Shown here: positions 8,437 to 16,035 of the stretch, one piece after another
Layout: each line of letters opens with the position of its first letter
Position numbering within the stretch: the stretch's first letter is position 1
Assembly (NCBI GenBank): GCA_017436865.1
Contig: JAFSCH010000093.1
Span: 1 to 53,275, forward strand
Source of the DNA: Lachnospiraceae bacterium
GTDB lineage: Bacteria; Bacillota; Clostridia; Lachnospirales; Lachnospiraceae
Direction of reading: 5' to 3'
DNA length: 53,275 nt
The notes under the pieces: generated by a model
What the model was told of the DNA's origin: nothing
The model's input: the letters and a program-made list of their open reading frames with translations, nothing else
The model's database searches: none
Translations under genes and position numbers: made by a program

Positions 8437-11400
8437 TTACTCTTCCGAATCCTCATCTTCAAAAATTTCTCTGTTTGGATCTTCCAAGTACTTTTTAAAA
8501 TCCTTTATCTGTTTCTTCGTAATACATTCATCAAAATGATTTCCATTATACGTTGGATGAAGAACCGGATACTTTGCCTTGGTCTTAAGCATATAGTGAT
8601 TATTAATCAACCATTGAACAACAGCTCGCATATCGTCTCTACTCACATCCGCATAAATTCCATACTCTGGAACTTCATTTAACTTATGCTTTACAATCTG
8701 TTTCCTATTGCCTCCACGTAAAACACTGATAAGAATCATGATTCCAAAATAGTAATTCTCACTAATGTGTCCCAAACAATTAATAGTATTTCTCGCTAGC
8801 TCCATCAAATCCTTCCCTTTGAAACTCATATCATTCAAATCATTGGTTTCCATGACCTCTGTTTTTTCAGGAACTGCTATCTGTGTATTTTTATCTTTTG
8901 CCAAAATAATAGTTCTCGCAACAAACTGTTCAGGTTTTACTTCCGGAATATTTGTCACCTTAGGTTTTTGCATTGATTTTTGTGTAGGCATTCCTCTTTC
9001 TTCAACCGGAACAACAGTCACTGCTGAGACAAATGGTTCAGCAAAATCAGGTTCAATATTCTTTAGTGTAAGGTATTCATTTGTACCAATAGTATTATTG
9101 CACCCTGTCTTATCATTCTTATAATTCGTACATCCTAAGAAATATCCATTTCCTGCGCTCTTTGCTATCAAATATCCATCCCGGCATTTATCGCACTTCA
9201 TTATCACCAATTTGCCTGCTTTAATATCATTAGTCATAAAGCCACACATTTCTTGGTCATTTGTGCACATATATAATTTCAAACCATAGGCATTCTTATA
9301 TCTGAACTGCAACGGATACCCGCAAATAGGACATACTTTTCTTGTCGAGTTCTGTTTTATTTCCTCCTCATTCCACTTTCCATTAAGAACAACACTCTTA
9401 TAATCATGTTTTATCTCAAGCAGAAATTCTGAAGGGTTTTGTTCCGGAGCAATGAAATATACTCTATTCTTTGTTCTAGTCATTGCAACATAAAACAGTC
9501 TTCTCTCCTCTGCATAATCAATAGAATTATCTCCCTTGATTACAAACGACAGAACTGGATCATCTTCTATCTTTGAAGGAAAGCCGTAAGTTTCATTCTT
9601 TCCATTCACAACAATAACATTGTCATAACCAAGTCCTTTTGCCATATGTACTGTCATAAACGTAATATCTAATTGCGGATACTTTACTGATTTTATTTTG
9701 CTTCCTCTAGTCTTATATTCAAATAAACCAGAACGTTCTAAGTAATCCCCATCAAAACCATATCTTCCCAATAAGAGGATTGAACCAGCATCTTTCTTTC
9801 CAGCCTGACGACTATACTCCATTATCTGATTAAGAGCTGTCTCAACTGCATTTGCAGTCGCATACAACGCTCCACTTCTTCTATCACCGCCTCTTTGCTT
9901 GTATGAACTATCATATGTATAAATAATTACAGGATCATCTATATTCTTTGGTGAAATAAGCTGCTTCTCAATTTGAGTAGGATTCTTTTGAATAAAATTG
10001 CCCGCTATGTCAATTACATCTTGTGCATTTCTATATGTGCGTACGATTTTTAAGAGTTTTGCATATCCCATCTTCTCTTGAAATTTAGTGAACAATGAAA
10101 TATCCGAACCACTGAAAGCATATATTGACTGCCAATCATCTCCAACAGCTATTATTTTTCCATCACAAACCTCTGAAATAGCTGTAGTCAAATCAAAACG
10201 CTGTCTAGAAATATCCTGGTACTCATCCACAATAATATATTTGAAATGAAGCTTCTCCTTCATTTCCTTAACTTGACGAAGTACCCGCGCCGATTCGTTT
10301 ATCATATCCTCAAAATCAACAGCACTGTTTTCTTTTAAATATCTCTGATACTCTAAGTAGCAATCTTGACAAATATTCAAGAATAATCTTGATCTGACAT
10401 TTGTTGTAGAATGATACATTCTGTCAAACTCATCAACATCGAATCCATTTGTTTTAAAATTCGTGATGAATCTACAAATAAGGTTAACTAGCTTTCGGAC
10501 ATATCTTGACTCCTCTGAGGCAATAAGTTTATCCATAACTTCCTTATTTGATCTTGGTGTTAATTCAAAACCTGCAGCTTCCAATTTTTCCTGCAGATGT
10601 TTCAGCAAACTCCTCTTATCATTGAACTCTGAAAAAGTATAAATCAAAGTGGTTCCATGCTCTCTATGGAGCTTCACTTTATTATTTACACTATGCTTAT
10701 ACCTTACCAATTCTTCCTCTGTAAATCGGCTATTTTTTCCATCCTCAGTAACACCAAAATGTTCAATATAAGCTACCTTATCTCCTTGTCTAATAATAAA
10801 ATCCGGCGTATATGGTTTTCTCGAAAATGTAATATTATATGGATAGATTGGTTCATACTCATAATCAATATTGTTCAGATACAAGAAGTTAGCTATCTGC
10901 ACTTCCTGATAAGATTTCAATACTTCATTCTGAATAGTCACCTTCTTCTTTGTTCTGGCATCTACTACTTCACGTCTAAACTCGTCCAATTCACTTCGCA
11001 TAGTCGTATAGTTTGCCTTCGCAGTTTTATTGAAGAACTCATTCAAATCAGCCCCTTCATAAGGAGCTTCAAAATATGAGGCAAAGAACATAATGAGGTT
11101 GTTTACCAAAACCTCATTTGTAAGAATTGATTGTTTAAAATAATCCTGTAAAAGAAAATATAACTTAGAGCCATCAAATATATTTAATGGTTCTGGATCA
11201 TTTATTCTTAAAATTGCATTACCAGTTGAGTGGAACGTCGCAATAGGACAATCTATATGAAGATCCTTATTTATCTTTTCACGAAGCTCACCTACCGCTT
11301 TATTCGTAAAAGAAATAACCAATATATCTCTTGGCTCTATTCCTTTCTTTTCAACCAAATATTTAACTTTAGCAGCAACTGTAGTTGTTTTGCCAGCTCC

Positions 11401-11868
11401 AGCTCCAGCAATTACGAGACAGTAATCCTCATCTGTTAAAATTACCTTTCTTTGGTCTTCATCAAGCACAATAACTGGGTCAACATCTTTTAGAATATTA
11501 TCGAGATATTCTTTCTCTGATAACATTTGATTCTTTATATATTCATCATTTGCAGCATCAACCCTCTCCCCAAGGTGGTCATACAAATCAATAATCCTTA
11601 AGACCTCTCCTTCTAAAATTCCATTTTGAGCGCAATAGTTTTTCAGCATCTTGCTATTCTGCAAAACCCTGAAATATTCAACAATATCTTTATACACAGG
11701 TATTATTTCTGCATACTCACTTCTAGCCACATAATGATTACCTTTTAGCAACGCATTTATCTCATCCTGTAATTTATAGATTCTTATGCATTCTGAGCTT
11801 GGTTCTGGCTTTATCTTTTTTCGTCCCAGTTTTTCGCCAAAGCTCATTACTCGCGAAAAAAAGTCCAT
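8437..11868 (-). CDS. UvrD/helicase IV-like helicase with nuclease-like insert, zinc ribbons and RQC domain
   Basis: A 1143-residue protein. Walker A is GAGAGKTT (154-161), Walker B IIVDEYQDISRQRF (545-558), then GDDWQSIYAFSGSD (576-589), and the UvrD C-terminal motifs VHMAKGLGYDNVIVV and RRLFYVAMTRTKNRV. An insert at about 320-415 has YTPDFII and AYIEHFGV, the layout of the PD-(D/E)xK-like fold reported in helicase IV. After the core are two zinc ribbons (CPICG...CTNDQEMC and CDKC...CTNY...C). The end of the protein (about 1040-1125) resembles an RQC domain. It heads the operon with recQ and the HNH gene. The ribosome site before 11868 is weak. Confidence 0.88.
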   Translation of the reverse strand: MDFFSRVMSFGEKLGRKKIKPEPSSECIRIYKLQDEINALLKGNHYVARSEYAEIIPVYKDIVEYFRVLQNSKMLKNYCAQNGILEGEVLRIIDLYDHLGERVDAANDEYIKNQMLSEKEYLDNILKDVDPVIVLDEDQRKVILTDEDYCLVIAGAGAGKTTTVAAKVKYLVEKKGIEPRDILVISFTNKAVGELREKINKDLHIDCPIATFHSTGNAILRINDPEPLNIFDGSKLYFLLQDYFKQSILTNEVLVNNLIMFFASYFEAPYEGADLNEFFNKTAKANYTTMRSELDEFRREVVDARTKKKVTIQNEVLKSYQEVQIANFLYLNNIDYEYEPIYPYNITFSRKPYTPDFIIRQGDKVAYIEHFGVTEDGKNSRFTEEELVRYKHSVNNKVKLHREHGTTLIYTFSEFNDKRSLLKHLQEKLEAAGFELTPRSNKEVMDKLIASEESRYVRKLVNLICRFITNFKTNGFDVDEFDRMYHSTTNVRSRLFLNICQDCYLEYQRYLKENSAVDFEDMINESARVLRQVKEMKEKLHFKYIIVDEYQDISRQRFDLTTAISEVCDGKIIAVGDDWQSIYAFSGSDISLFTKFQEKMGYAKLLKIVRTYRNAQDVIDIAGNFIQKNPTQIEKQLISPKNIDDPVIIYTYDSSYKQRGGDRRSGALYATANAVETALNQIMEYSRQAGKKDAGSILLLGRYGFDGDYLERSGLFEYKTRGSKIKSVKYPQLDITFMTVHMAKGLGYDNVIVVNGKNETYGFPSKIEDDPVLSFVIKGDNSIDYAEERRLFYVAMTRTKNRVYFIAPEQNPSEFLLEIKHDYKSVVLNGKWNEEEIKQNSTRKVCPICGYPLQFRYKNAYGLKLYMCTNDQEMCGFMTNDIKAGKLVIMKCDKCRDGYLIAKSAGNGYFLGCTNYKNDKTGCNNTIGTNEYLTLKNIEPDFAEPFVSAVTVVPVEERGMPTQKSMQKPKVTNIPEVKPEQFVARTIILAKDKNTQIAVPEKTEVMETNDLNDMSFKGKDLMELARNTINCLGHISENYYFGIMILISVLRGGNRKQIVKHKLNEVPEYGIYADVSRDDMRAVVQWLINNHYMLKTKAKYPVLHPTYNGNHFDECITKKQIKDFKKYLEDPNREIFEDEDSEE

Positions 11869-12180
11869 ATCTTCTTAAAAGGGAATTCCCTCATCCTCCA
11901 CAAATTTATCGTCATTCTAAACTTTTCACTACATATTTCATTATATTCCTTTATCCGAATATTTTCAACATATTCCCGCTCTCTTTTATCTTTTATCTTT
12001 TATCGTAATCGTAATACACCGCAATGTAACTCACATCATAAGGAAACTATACTGCTTCCACAACGCCGCAAGCAGTGGAAGTGGTGACCCACTTTCATTT
12101 TTTGCTTGTCGATGAGGCAGCTTAGCATGACCGCCTCCTTCCGTAAACATATTCCGTTTATCTTTTTAACAAAACTTGTT
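11869..12180. other. Intergenic stretch between the helicase operon and the phosphoesterase pseudogene
   Basis: About 310 bases without a supported gene. A hairpin with arms CTTCCAC (12055-12061) and GTGGAAG (12075-12081) lies in the middle. The promoter of the helicase operon should be in this stretch, but I cannot point to a convincing one. Confidence 0.4.
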
Positions 12181-12743
12181 CTATTTTTTCCTTCCTCTTT
12201 CCACTTGCCTATCAATCGTCATCCGATGAATGCTTGGAACATCTGCAAGCACACCTTCCTTGATAATCTTTCCAAGGTTTATCGGTGTATATCCACATAC
12301 ATTCGCCGCCAAATTAATGTGTTTACATCCCTCTTTGTATGGTTCCATATGATTATGGTCGTGACCATGTATATTCAGACACCATGGCGATCCGTACACA
12401 GGTTCATGTGATAACAATATTTTCTCTGCTATAAATAGCGGACCTGTATAGATTTCATCAAAGTAATTCTTATATGCACCTTTTGCGTCATGATTCCCGA
12501 GAATCAGAATCTTTTTTTCGCCTTGATGTCTTTGAGATACTCCGGGCTTCCAACGTCTCCCAAGCAGATAAATGTATCATTTTTCATTACAATCCTATTG
12601 ATGATCTCAATCTGCTCCTGTGGAGTAATCCAATCCGGACTCATAAACTTGCAATCTGCATCATCAAAATGCAAATCCGATAATATGTAAACAGAGCCCT
12701 TCTCTGACCAATGACGGAATGGTTCGTATAGTGTTGGTATCAT
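12181..12743 (-). pseudogene. Calcineurin-like metallophosphoesterase broken by a one-base frameshift
   Basis: The two halves of a metallophosphoesterase lie in different frames. The first half has SDLHFDDAD and CLGDVG; the second, read in its own frame, has ILILGNHDAKG and then NIHGHDHNH. Together these give the metal-binding set D-x-H, GD, GNHD, and GHxH. The frame changes in a run of seven A on the coding strand (plus-strand T run 12512-12518); one more A restores a single frame of 187 residues. AAAGGAAT precedes the start. This may be a real inactivation, a phase-variable tract, or a sequencing error in a homopolymer. Confidence 0.82.
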
Positions 12744-12791
12744 AAAATTATTCCTTTCTCTTGATTTATCAATAGTTATCTTTTATTTGTA

Positions 12792-12820
12792 TTGAATTTT
12801 TCAAAATAATTGCCTATAAT
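12792..12820 (+). promoter_or_regulatory. Promoter for the probable antitoxin RNA
   Basis: On the plus strand TTGAAT (12792-12797) is followed after exactly 17 bases by TATAAT (12815-12820). It points toward the 3' end of the small toxin gene and toward the shared terminator at 12888-12936. No plus-strand protein gene follows, so the product is expected to be a short RNA. Confidence 0.65.
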
Positions 12821-12826
12821 ATACTT

Positions 12827-12936
12827 AACAAGGCAGTCGGAAGGTGAGTGCACTTCACCCGTCCCGGCGAAATTTAAAACAAGTTACAAAAAGTAGTCGT
12901 CCTAAACTTTTCCAGAGAGCAGGACGGCTATTTTTT
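12827..12936 (+). ncRNA. Candidate antisense RNA antitoxin of a type I system
   Basis: A transcript from the promoter at 12792-12820 would run about 110 bases and stop at the hairpin with six T (12931-12936). It contains a small hairpin, GGTGA...TCACC. It is antisense to the 3' end and terminator region of the holin-like toxin mRNA, which reads the other way. Convergent toxin and antisense RNA overlapping at their 3' ends is the layout known for TxpA/RatA-type pairs. The exact start base is an estimate. Confidence 0.55.
12888..12936. terminator. Bidirectional terminator shared by toxin mRNA and antisense RNA
   Basis: AGTCGTCCT (12895-12903) pairs with AGGACGGCT (12921-12929) with one G-U. 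Six T follow on the plus strand and five T follow on the minus strand, so it can stop transcription in both directions. Confidence 0.78.
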
Positions 12937-13014
12937 ATGATTTTTCATATCCAGAATTGCTACAATCAATAACGCTACGGTTAAGATTATCATAAATTCC
13001 TCGTATGTACTCAT
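12928..13014 (-). CDS. Holin-like type I toxin peptide, 28 aa
   Basis: The peptide begins MSTYEEFMIILTVALLIVAI and ends in a short basic tail, MKNHKK. The MSTYE opening, single membrane helix and positively charged end are the marks of the small holin-like toxin (Hol_Tox) group related to TxpA/BsrE. The start at 13014 has AAAGGA eight bases upstream. A probable -10 box (TATAAT, 13082-13087) gives a leader of about 65 bases, as is usual for toxin mRNAs kept poorly translated. The 3' end overlaps the shared terminator. Expected action is membrane disruption when not silenced by the antisense RNA. Confidence 0.8.
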   Translation of the reverse strand: MSTYEEFMIILTVALLIVAILDMKNHKK

Positions 13015-13106
13015 AAGCATCATCCTTTCCATAAGGCTCGGAACGGATGAGAGCACGTCCCCCGACTACCCGGGTAAGTATATTATATTTGCAAATTTAT
13101 CTTAAA

Positions 13107-13171
13107 CTTGAAGCCGCAAATTGCGACTTCAAGATGCCTTACACTTGAAATCACAATTTGTGATTTCAAGT
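13107..13171. repeat. Two related palindromes with compensating differences
   Basis: The first palindrome (13107-13133) has arms CTTGAAG-C-CGCAA and TTGCG-A-CTTCAAG. The second (13143-13171) has arms ACTTGAAATCACAA and TTGTGATTTCAAGT and is perfect over 14 bases. They share the skeleton CTTGAAR-Y-C-R-CAA, with bases changed on both sides so pairing is kept. They lie just after the stop of the AAA ATPase gene and upstream of the toxin promoter. They may be terminators or a small dispersed repeat. Confidence 0.75.
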
Positions 13172-13172
13172 C

Positions 13173-14402
13173 TCACTGTAACACTTCATTAGCTAAATGC
13201 TCGACAACAGACCTTGGATTAAATATCTCTTTTTCTCCCAAAGAATAGCCTCCATCCCACTCAAGAAATTCCCCATATTTTTCCGTAGCGCCATAATAAT
13301 CTATCATTGTTTGTACTTCCTCTTGAGAAAACCCAAAGTGCTCACTGTAACGATTATCCAAAATAGAATTTTCTATTATATTATTAAGCCCGGTCAGTTC
13401 TTTCCATCTTGCAATACTCATAACTCCACTCAAAAATCCATAAGCCAAGTGCAGATTATCCTTTAATCCACCGGAAAGTAATATATCCATAAAACTAACC
13501 ACTTTATCATAATATCCATGAGCACACCCCATCAGAAGCGGAGCATCATATTCATCTATTATAACAACCGGAGCTACTCCATAATCCAACCGCAGCATAT
13601 GTGAAAGATTTAAAAAGGCACACGATACATCTACAACACTTGCATTCCCATTCAACATTTTCTCCATGTATTCCTTTTGATAAGATATTATTTTTTCACT
13701 TTGAAGCAGTTTCTTATGTCTTTCAAATTCTCCTCGTATTATTTTGTAAATCAGTTCATATGACCTTTCCCACGTTTCGCCTCTCACATTTGCAAAAGAC
13801 ATATAAATAACCGGATATTTTCCTTGGTACTCTTGATATTCCTTTCCACACTTCCATATTTTCTTATCTCTGAAATAAACAGATGTATCCCCCTCTGTCC
13901 TTTCAAAGAACACTCGTAACATATCCATATTTAATGACTTGCCAAATCCTGATGGTCGAGTAAACAATAACACCAATGGACGCTCATCTATAAAATCTCG
14001 TATCAGCAATGTTTTATCCACGTAATAATATTCACTTGAAATCTTGCGATAATCTGTTATTCCATTTGGCACCGGCAGTTTCCTATCTGCCTTTCTTCTT
14101 TTTGCTCGCTTTCGTTCTATGATATTCTGTTCCCAAAACAGAGCCTTTCCTTCTTCGTCCACAGCAATTCCATCCAAATCACTATCTAATCCCAATACAG
14201 ACAACACCGCGGCATATGCTCCTAGTGACACTGTAGCTATTCCACGCTCTATTGCATAGAATGTGCTTTCTCCTATGCCAGCTTTCCCAGAAATTGTTTC
14301 AGCACTGATATTCCTACGTAACCTTGCCTTCTTTATACGATGCCCCAATTTCTTTAATTTATCTTCTGTATTAGGTTCCAAAATCACAGTTTTTCTAGAC
14401 AT
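13173..14402 (-). CDS. HipB-like HTH fused to a truncated AAA-ATPase-like protein
   Basis: Residues 1-105 are an Xre-type HTH of the kind that partners HipA kinases: KLGHRIKKARLRRNISAETI, then IERGIATVSLGAYAAVLSVLG. Residues 115 to the end match AAA-ATPase_like (PF09820) proteins: YYYVDKTLLIRDFI, Walker A FTRPSGFGKSLNMDMLRVFF, and Walker B VVIIDEYDAPL. Family members normally run past 500 residues and end in a PD-(D/E)xK-like domain; this one stops at 409 without it. Start at 14402 has AGAGGTTAGCAC. The fusion is unusual: an antitoxin-type repressor domain joined to an NTPase. Truncation may mean decay. Confidence 0.75.
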   Translation of the reverse strand: MSRKTVILEPNTEDKLKKLGHRIKKARLRRNISAETISGKAGIGESTFYAIERGIATVSLGAYAAVLSVLGLDSDLDGIAVDEEGKALFWEQNIIERKRAKRRKADRKLPVPNGITDYRKISSEYYYVDKTLLIRDFIDERPLVLLFTRPSGFGKSLNMDMLRVFFERTEGDTSVYFRDKKIWKCGKEYQEYQGKYPVIYMSFANVRGETWERSYELIYKIIRGEFERHKKLLQSEKIISYQKEYMEKMLNGNASVVDVSCAFLNLSHMLRLDYGVAPVVIIDEYDAPLLMGCAHGYYDKVVSFMDILLSGGLKDNLHLAYGFLSGVMSIARWKELTGLNNIIENSILDNRYSEHFGFSQEEVQTMIDYYGATEKYGEFLEWDGGYSLGEKEIFNPRSVVEHLANEVLQ

Positions 14403-14501
14403 GTGCTAACCTCTTTTTCTAAATTAAAGCAAAAAAATCCTCCTACTACAAACCCGCATGGGCTCATAATAAAAGGATATCATTTGTCAATACTTTTTTC
14501 A

Positions 14502-14518
14502 TTGGACTGTTAGTCCAA
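14502..14518. promoter_or_regulatory. Palindrome upstream of the HTH-AAA gene, possible operator
   Basis: TTGGACT (14502-14508), three bases, AGTCCAA (14512-14518): a perfect 7-base inverted repeat. On the minus strand it is followed by TTGACA and then the HTH-AAA gene about 80 bases further. It is a plausible binding site for the HTH of that protein or of the small HTH protein that ends at 14525. Confidence 0.5.
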
Positions 14519-14524
14519 AACACT

Positions 14525-14860
14525 TTATGCAACTAATTGATACATCTTTTGACAGTATGCTATGATTCTTTTCTGCGCAGCCACAATATTATATTGTTCA
14601 ACGTCATATATAATAGGCCTTTCATTTTTCTTTACCAAAAAATCTTCCATATGAACATTCAATAACTCGCTTAGCATAAACAGATGGTCCACCGATGGTA
14701 ATATAAGTCCTTTGTACCAACGATAAATCGGCTGAACACAAGATAAATGCAAATACTCCTGTATCATACGAGGCGTATAGCCTTCCGATTCAATGATACG
14801 TTTTAATTTTCTGCCGGTTTTCTGCATATCTATGTTTTGATATGTAATTCTATTTGCCAT
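14525..14860 (-). CDS. Xre-like helix-turn-helix protein, 111 aa
   Basis: The protein opens MANRITYQNIDMQKTGRKLK. An HTH covers about residues 15-70: LKRIIESEGYTPRMIQEYLHL, then QPIYRWYKGLILPSVDHLF and LSELLNVHMEDFL, the usual Xre helices 2 to 5. The remaining 35 residues are helical with no known domain. Start at 14860 is chosen for GGAGGCGATATA upstream. It lies upstream of the HTH-AAA gene on the same strand. Its target is unknown; the palindrome at 14502-14518 is the nearest candidate. Confidence 0.75.
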   Translation of the reverse strand: MANRITYQNIDMQKTGRKLKRIIESEGYTPRMIQEYLHLSCVQPIYRWYKGLILPSVDHLFMLSELLNVHMEDFLVKKNERPIIYDVEQYNIVAAQKRIIAYCQKMYQLVA

Positions 14861-14962
14861 TATATCGCCTCCAATCAACATATTTTCCTTAACCTTTAAT
14901 ATACCACAACTTACCGATATTTCCACTTGAATCCGTCACTCTTCTTGCTTATCATAGTCTCA

Positions 14963-15149
14963 TGAAATGAGTTTTATGTCGTGTATAGCCATCAGCTCAA
15001 GCGGGTAGCTCGTTTCATTTTCAGAGAAGCGAGTTTTTGACTGAGTAATTTCTTCGGATTAGAAAAGGTTACTCGCTTCTGTAACTAAGAAACGGGTTTT
15101 GTTACTGAGTAAAGTCTTCGGATCGGAAAAGGGGGCACGTTTCTTTTTT
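14963..15149 (+). ncRNA. Three tandem hairpin units ending in a T-run; unidentified structured RNA locus
   Basis: Three units of 55-59 bases follow one another. Unit 1 (14963-15017) pairs TGAAATGAG with CTCGTTTCA. Unit 2 (15025-15080) pairs AGAAGCGAGT with ACTCGCTTCT perfectly. Unit 3 (15087-15145) pairs AAGAAACGGG with CACGTTTCTT with one mismatch and runs into six T. Units 2 and 3 also share their loops (ACTGAGTAA, TCTTCGGAT, GAAAAGG). The T-run makes plus-strand transcription more likely. I see no open frame in it and do not recognise a known RNA family. It lies between the small HTH gene and the HipA-like module. Confidence 0.55.
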
Positions 15150-15219
15150 ATATACAAGTTTGCACTTTCAAAATATTAAAGCTCAAGTTTTGCAAAACAA
15201 AATGACATTCACCAAATTC

Positions 15220-16035
15220 CTACTGCCAATTTCTCTTTAATATCTCACTCTTCAAGTACAATGTATTCTTGTCAGATGTTTTGAGCGGATGCAGTTTACC
15301 TCGTTTTGTCAAATCAATAATATTTTGTCTTGAACACCCAAGCAGCTCCGCTGCTTCCGTTGCATTGATTACTCTATGTGTGACAAAATTCCGAAAATCC
15401 GCTACGGTAAGCGGAACATTCTTTCCCATACGATATAGCACAGAATCCGAAACACTCATATTCACATCCCATGCCACACCATATCCACCGGTTTGCATTT
15501 GAACATGTTCAAAATATTCCGGTTTCTTAAGCAAGATTTGAAAACCTTTTGTCTTCTCAAAATGTTTCTTCAAATCACATTTCTTGATAATTCCATCTCT
15601 AAAAAACACAAGCAAGCAATAATCATCCAAAGGAAGCACATCTTCAATTCTGGTGGCAAATCGTTTTCTGATTTCTTCCGGGAGATCCTTTTCATCCATT
15701 GGGACAAGGTAATAATCGTCTTGAGCGCATCTTCCCATCGCTAACGTCAGAAGCTCATATTCATCGTATTCCTCCAACTGATTATCACGCAGAATCTCTC
15801 CAATATTCTGTCGGTCTGTGGGAATAATACGTTGCTGGACCCATACTTTGCTCCAATAGGAGTTTATGGTAGTTTCGTTTTGTTTTACAAAAGAATCCAA
15901 CAGCAAAGGAGTTTCCCATGGGTCTGCTCCCTCAGGCAATTCGATATAAAATCTCTTTTCAAGCTCATAATAAAGAAGGTACGCCAAGTCTTTCTGCACA
16001 TCGGCAGCTTCATCACGAATTGCAAAAATCTTCAT
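15220..16035 (-). CDS. DUF2442 domain protein with C-terminal HTH, partner of HipA-like kinase
   Basis: A 271-residue protein in three parts. Residues 1-130 are unassigned. Residues about 135-205 match DUF2442 (VLPLDDYCLLVFFRDG...GYGVAWDVNMSVSDSVLY). Residues about 220-271 are an excisionase-like HTH (INATEAAELLGCSRQNIIDL, then LKSEILKRNW). The start at 16035 has AAAGGTGG upstream and lies inside the end of the kinase gene, so the pair is translationally coupled. The HTH suggests it binds the two operators in front of the kinase and represses the pair, as HipB does for HipA. That role is inference. Confidence 0.75.
   Translation of the reverse strand: MKIFAIRDEAADVQKDLAYLLYYELEKRFYIELPEGADPWETPLLLDSFVKQNETTINSYWSKVWVQQRIIPTDRQNIGEILRDNQLEEYDEYELLTLAMGRCAQDDYYLVPMDEKDLPEEIRKRFATRIEDVLPLDDYCLLVFFRDGIIKKCDLKKHFEKTKGFQILLKKPEYFEHVQMQTGGYGVAWDVNMSVSDSVLYRMGKNVPLTVADFRNFVTHRVINATEAAELLGCSRQNIIDLTKRGKLHPLKTSDKNTLYLKSEILKRNWQ

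Noticed and set aside
10657-11079. 140-residue plus-strand frame
   Set aside because: Antisense to the UvrD-like helicase; low-complexity hydrophobic translation without a ribosome site.
12055-12081. Terminator downstream of a lost gene
   Set aside because: The 7-base stem has no T-run close to it, so it is only noted as a hairpin.
14963-15149. CRISPR array
   Set aside because: Only three units, each a long hairpin with diverged sequence and no constant repeat with unique spacers.
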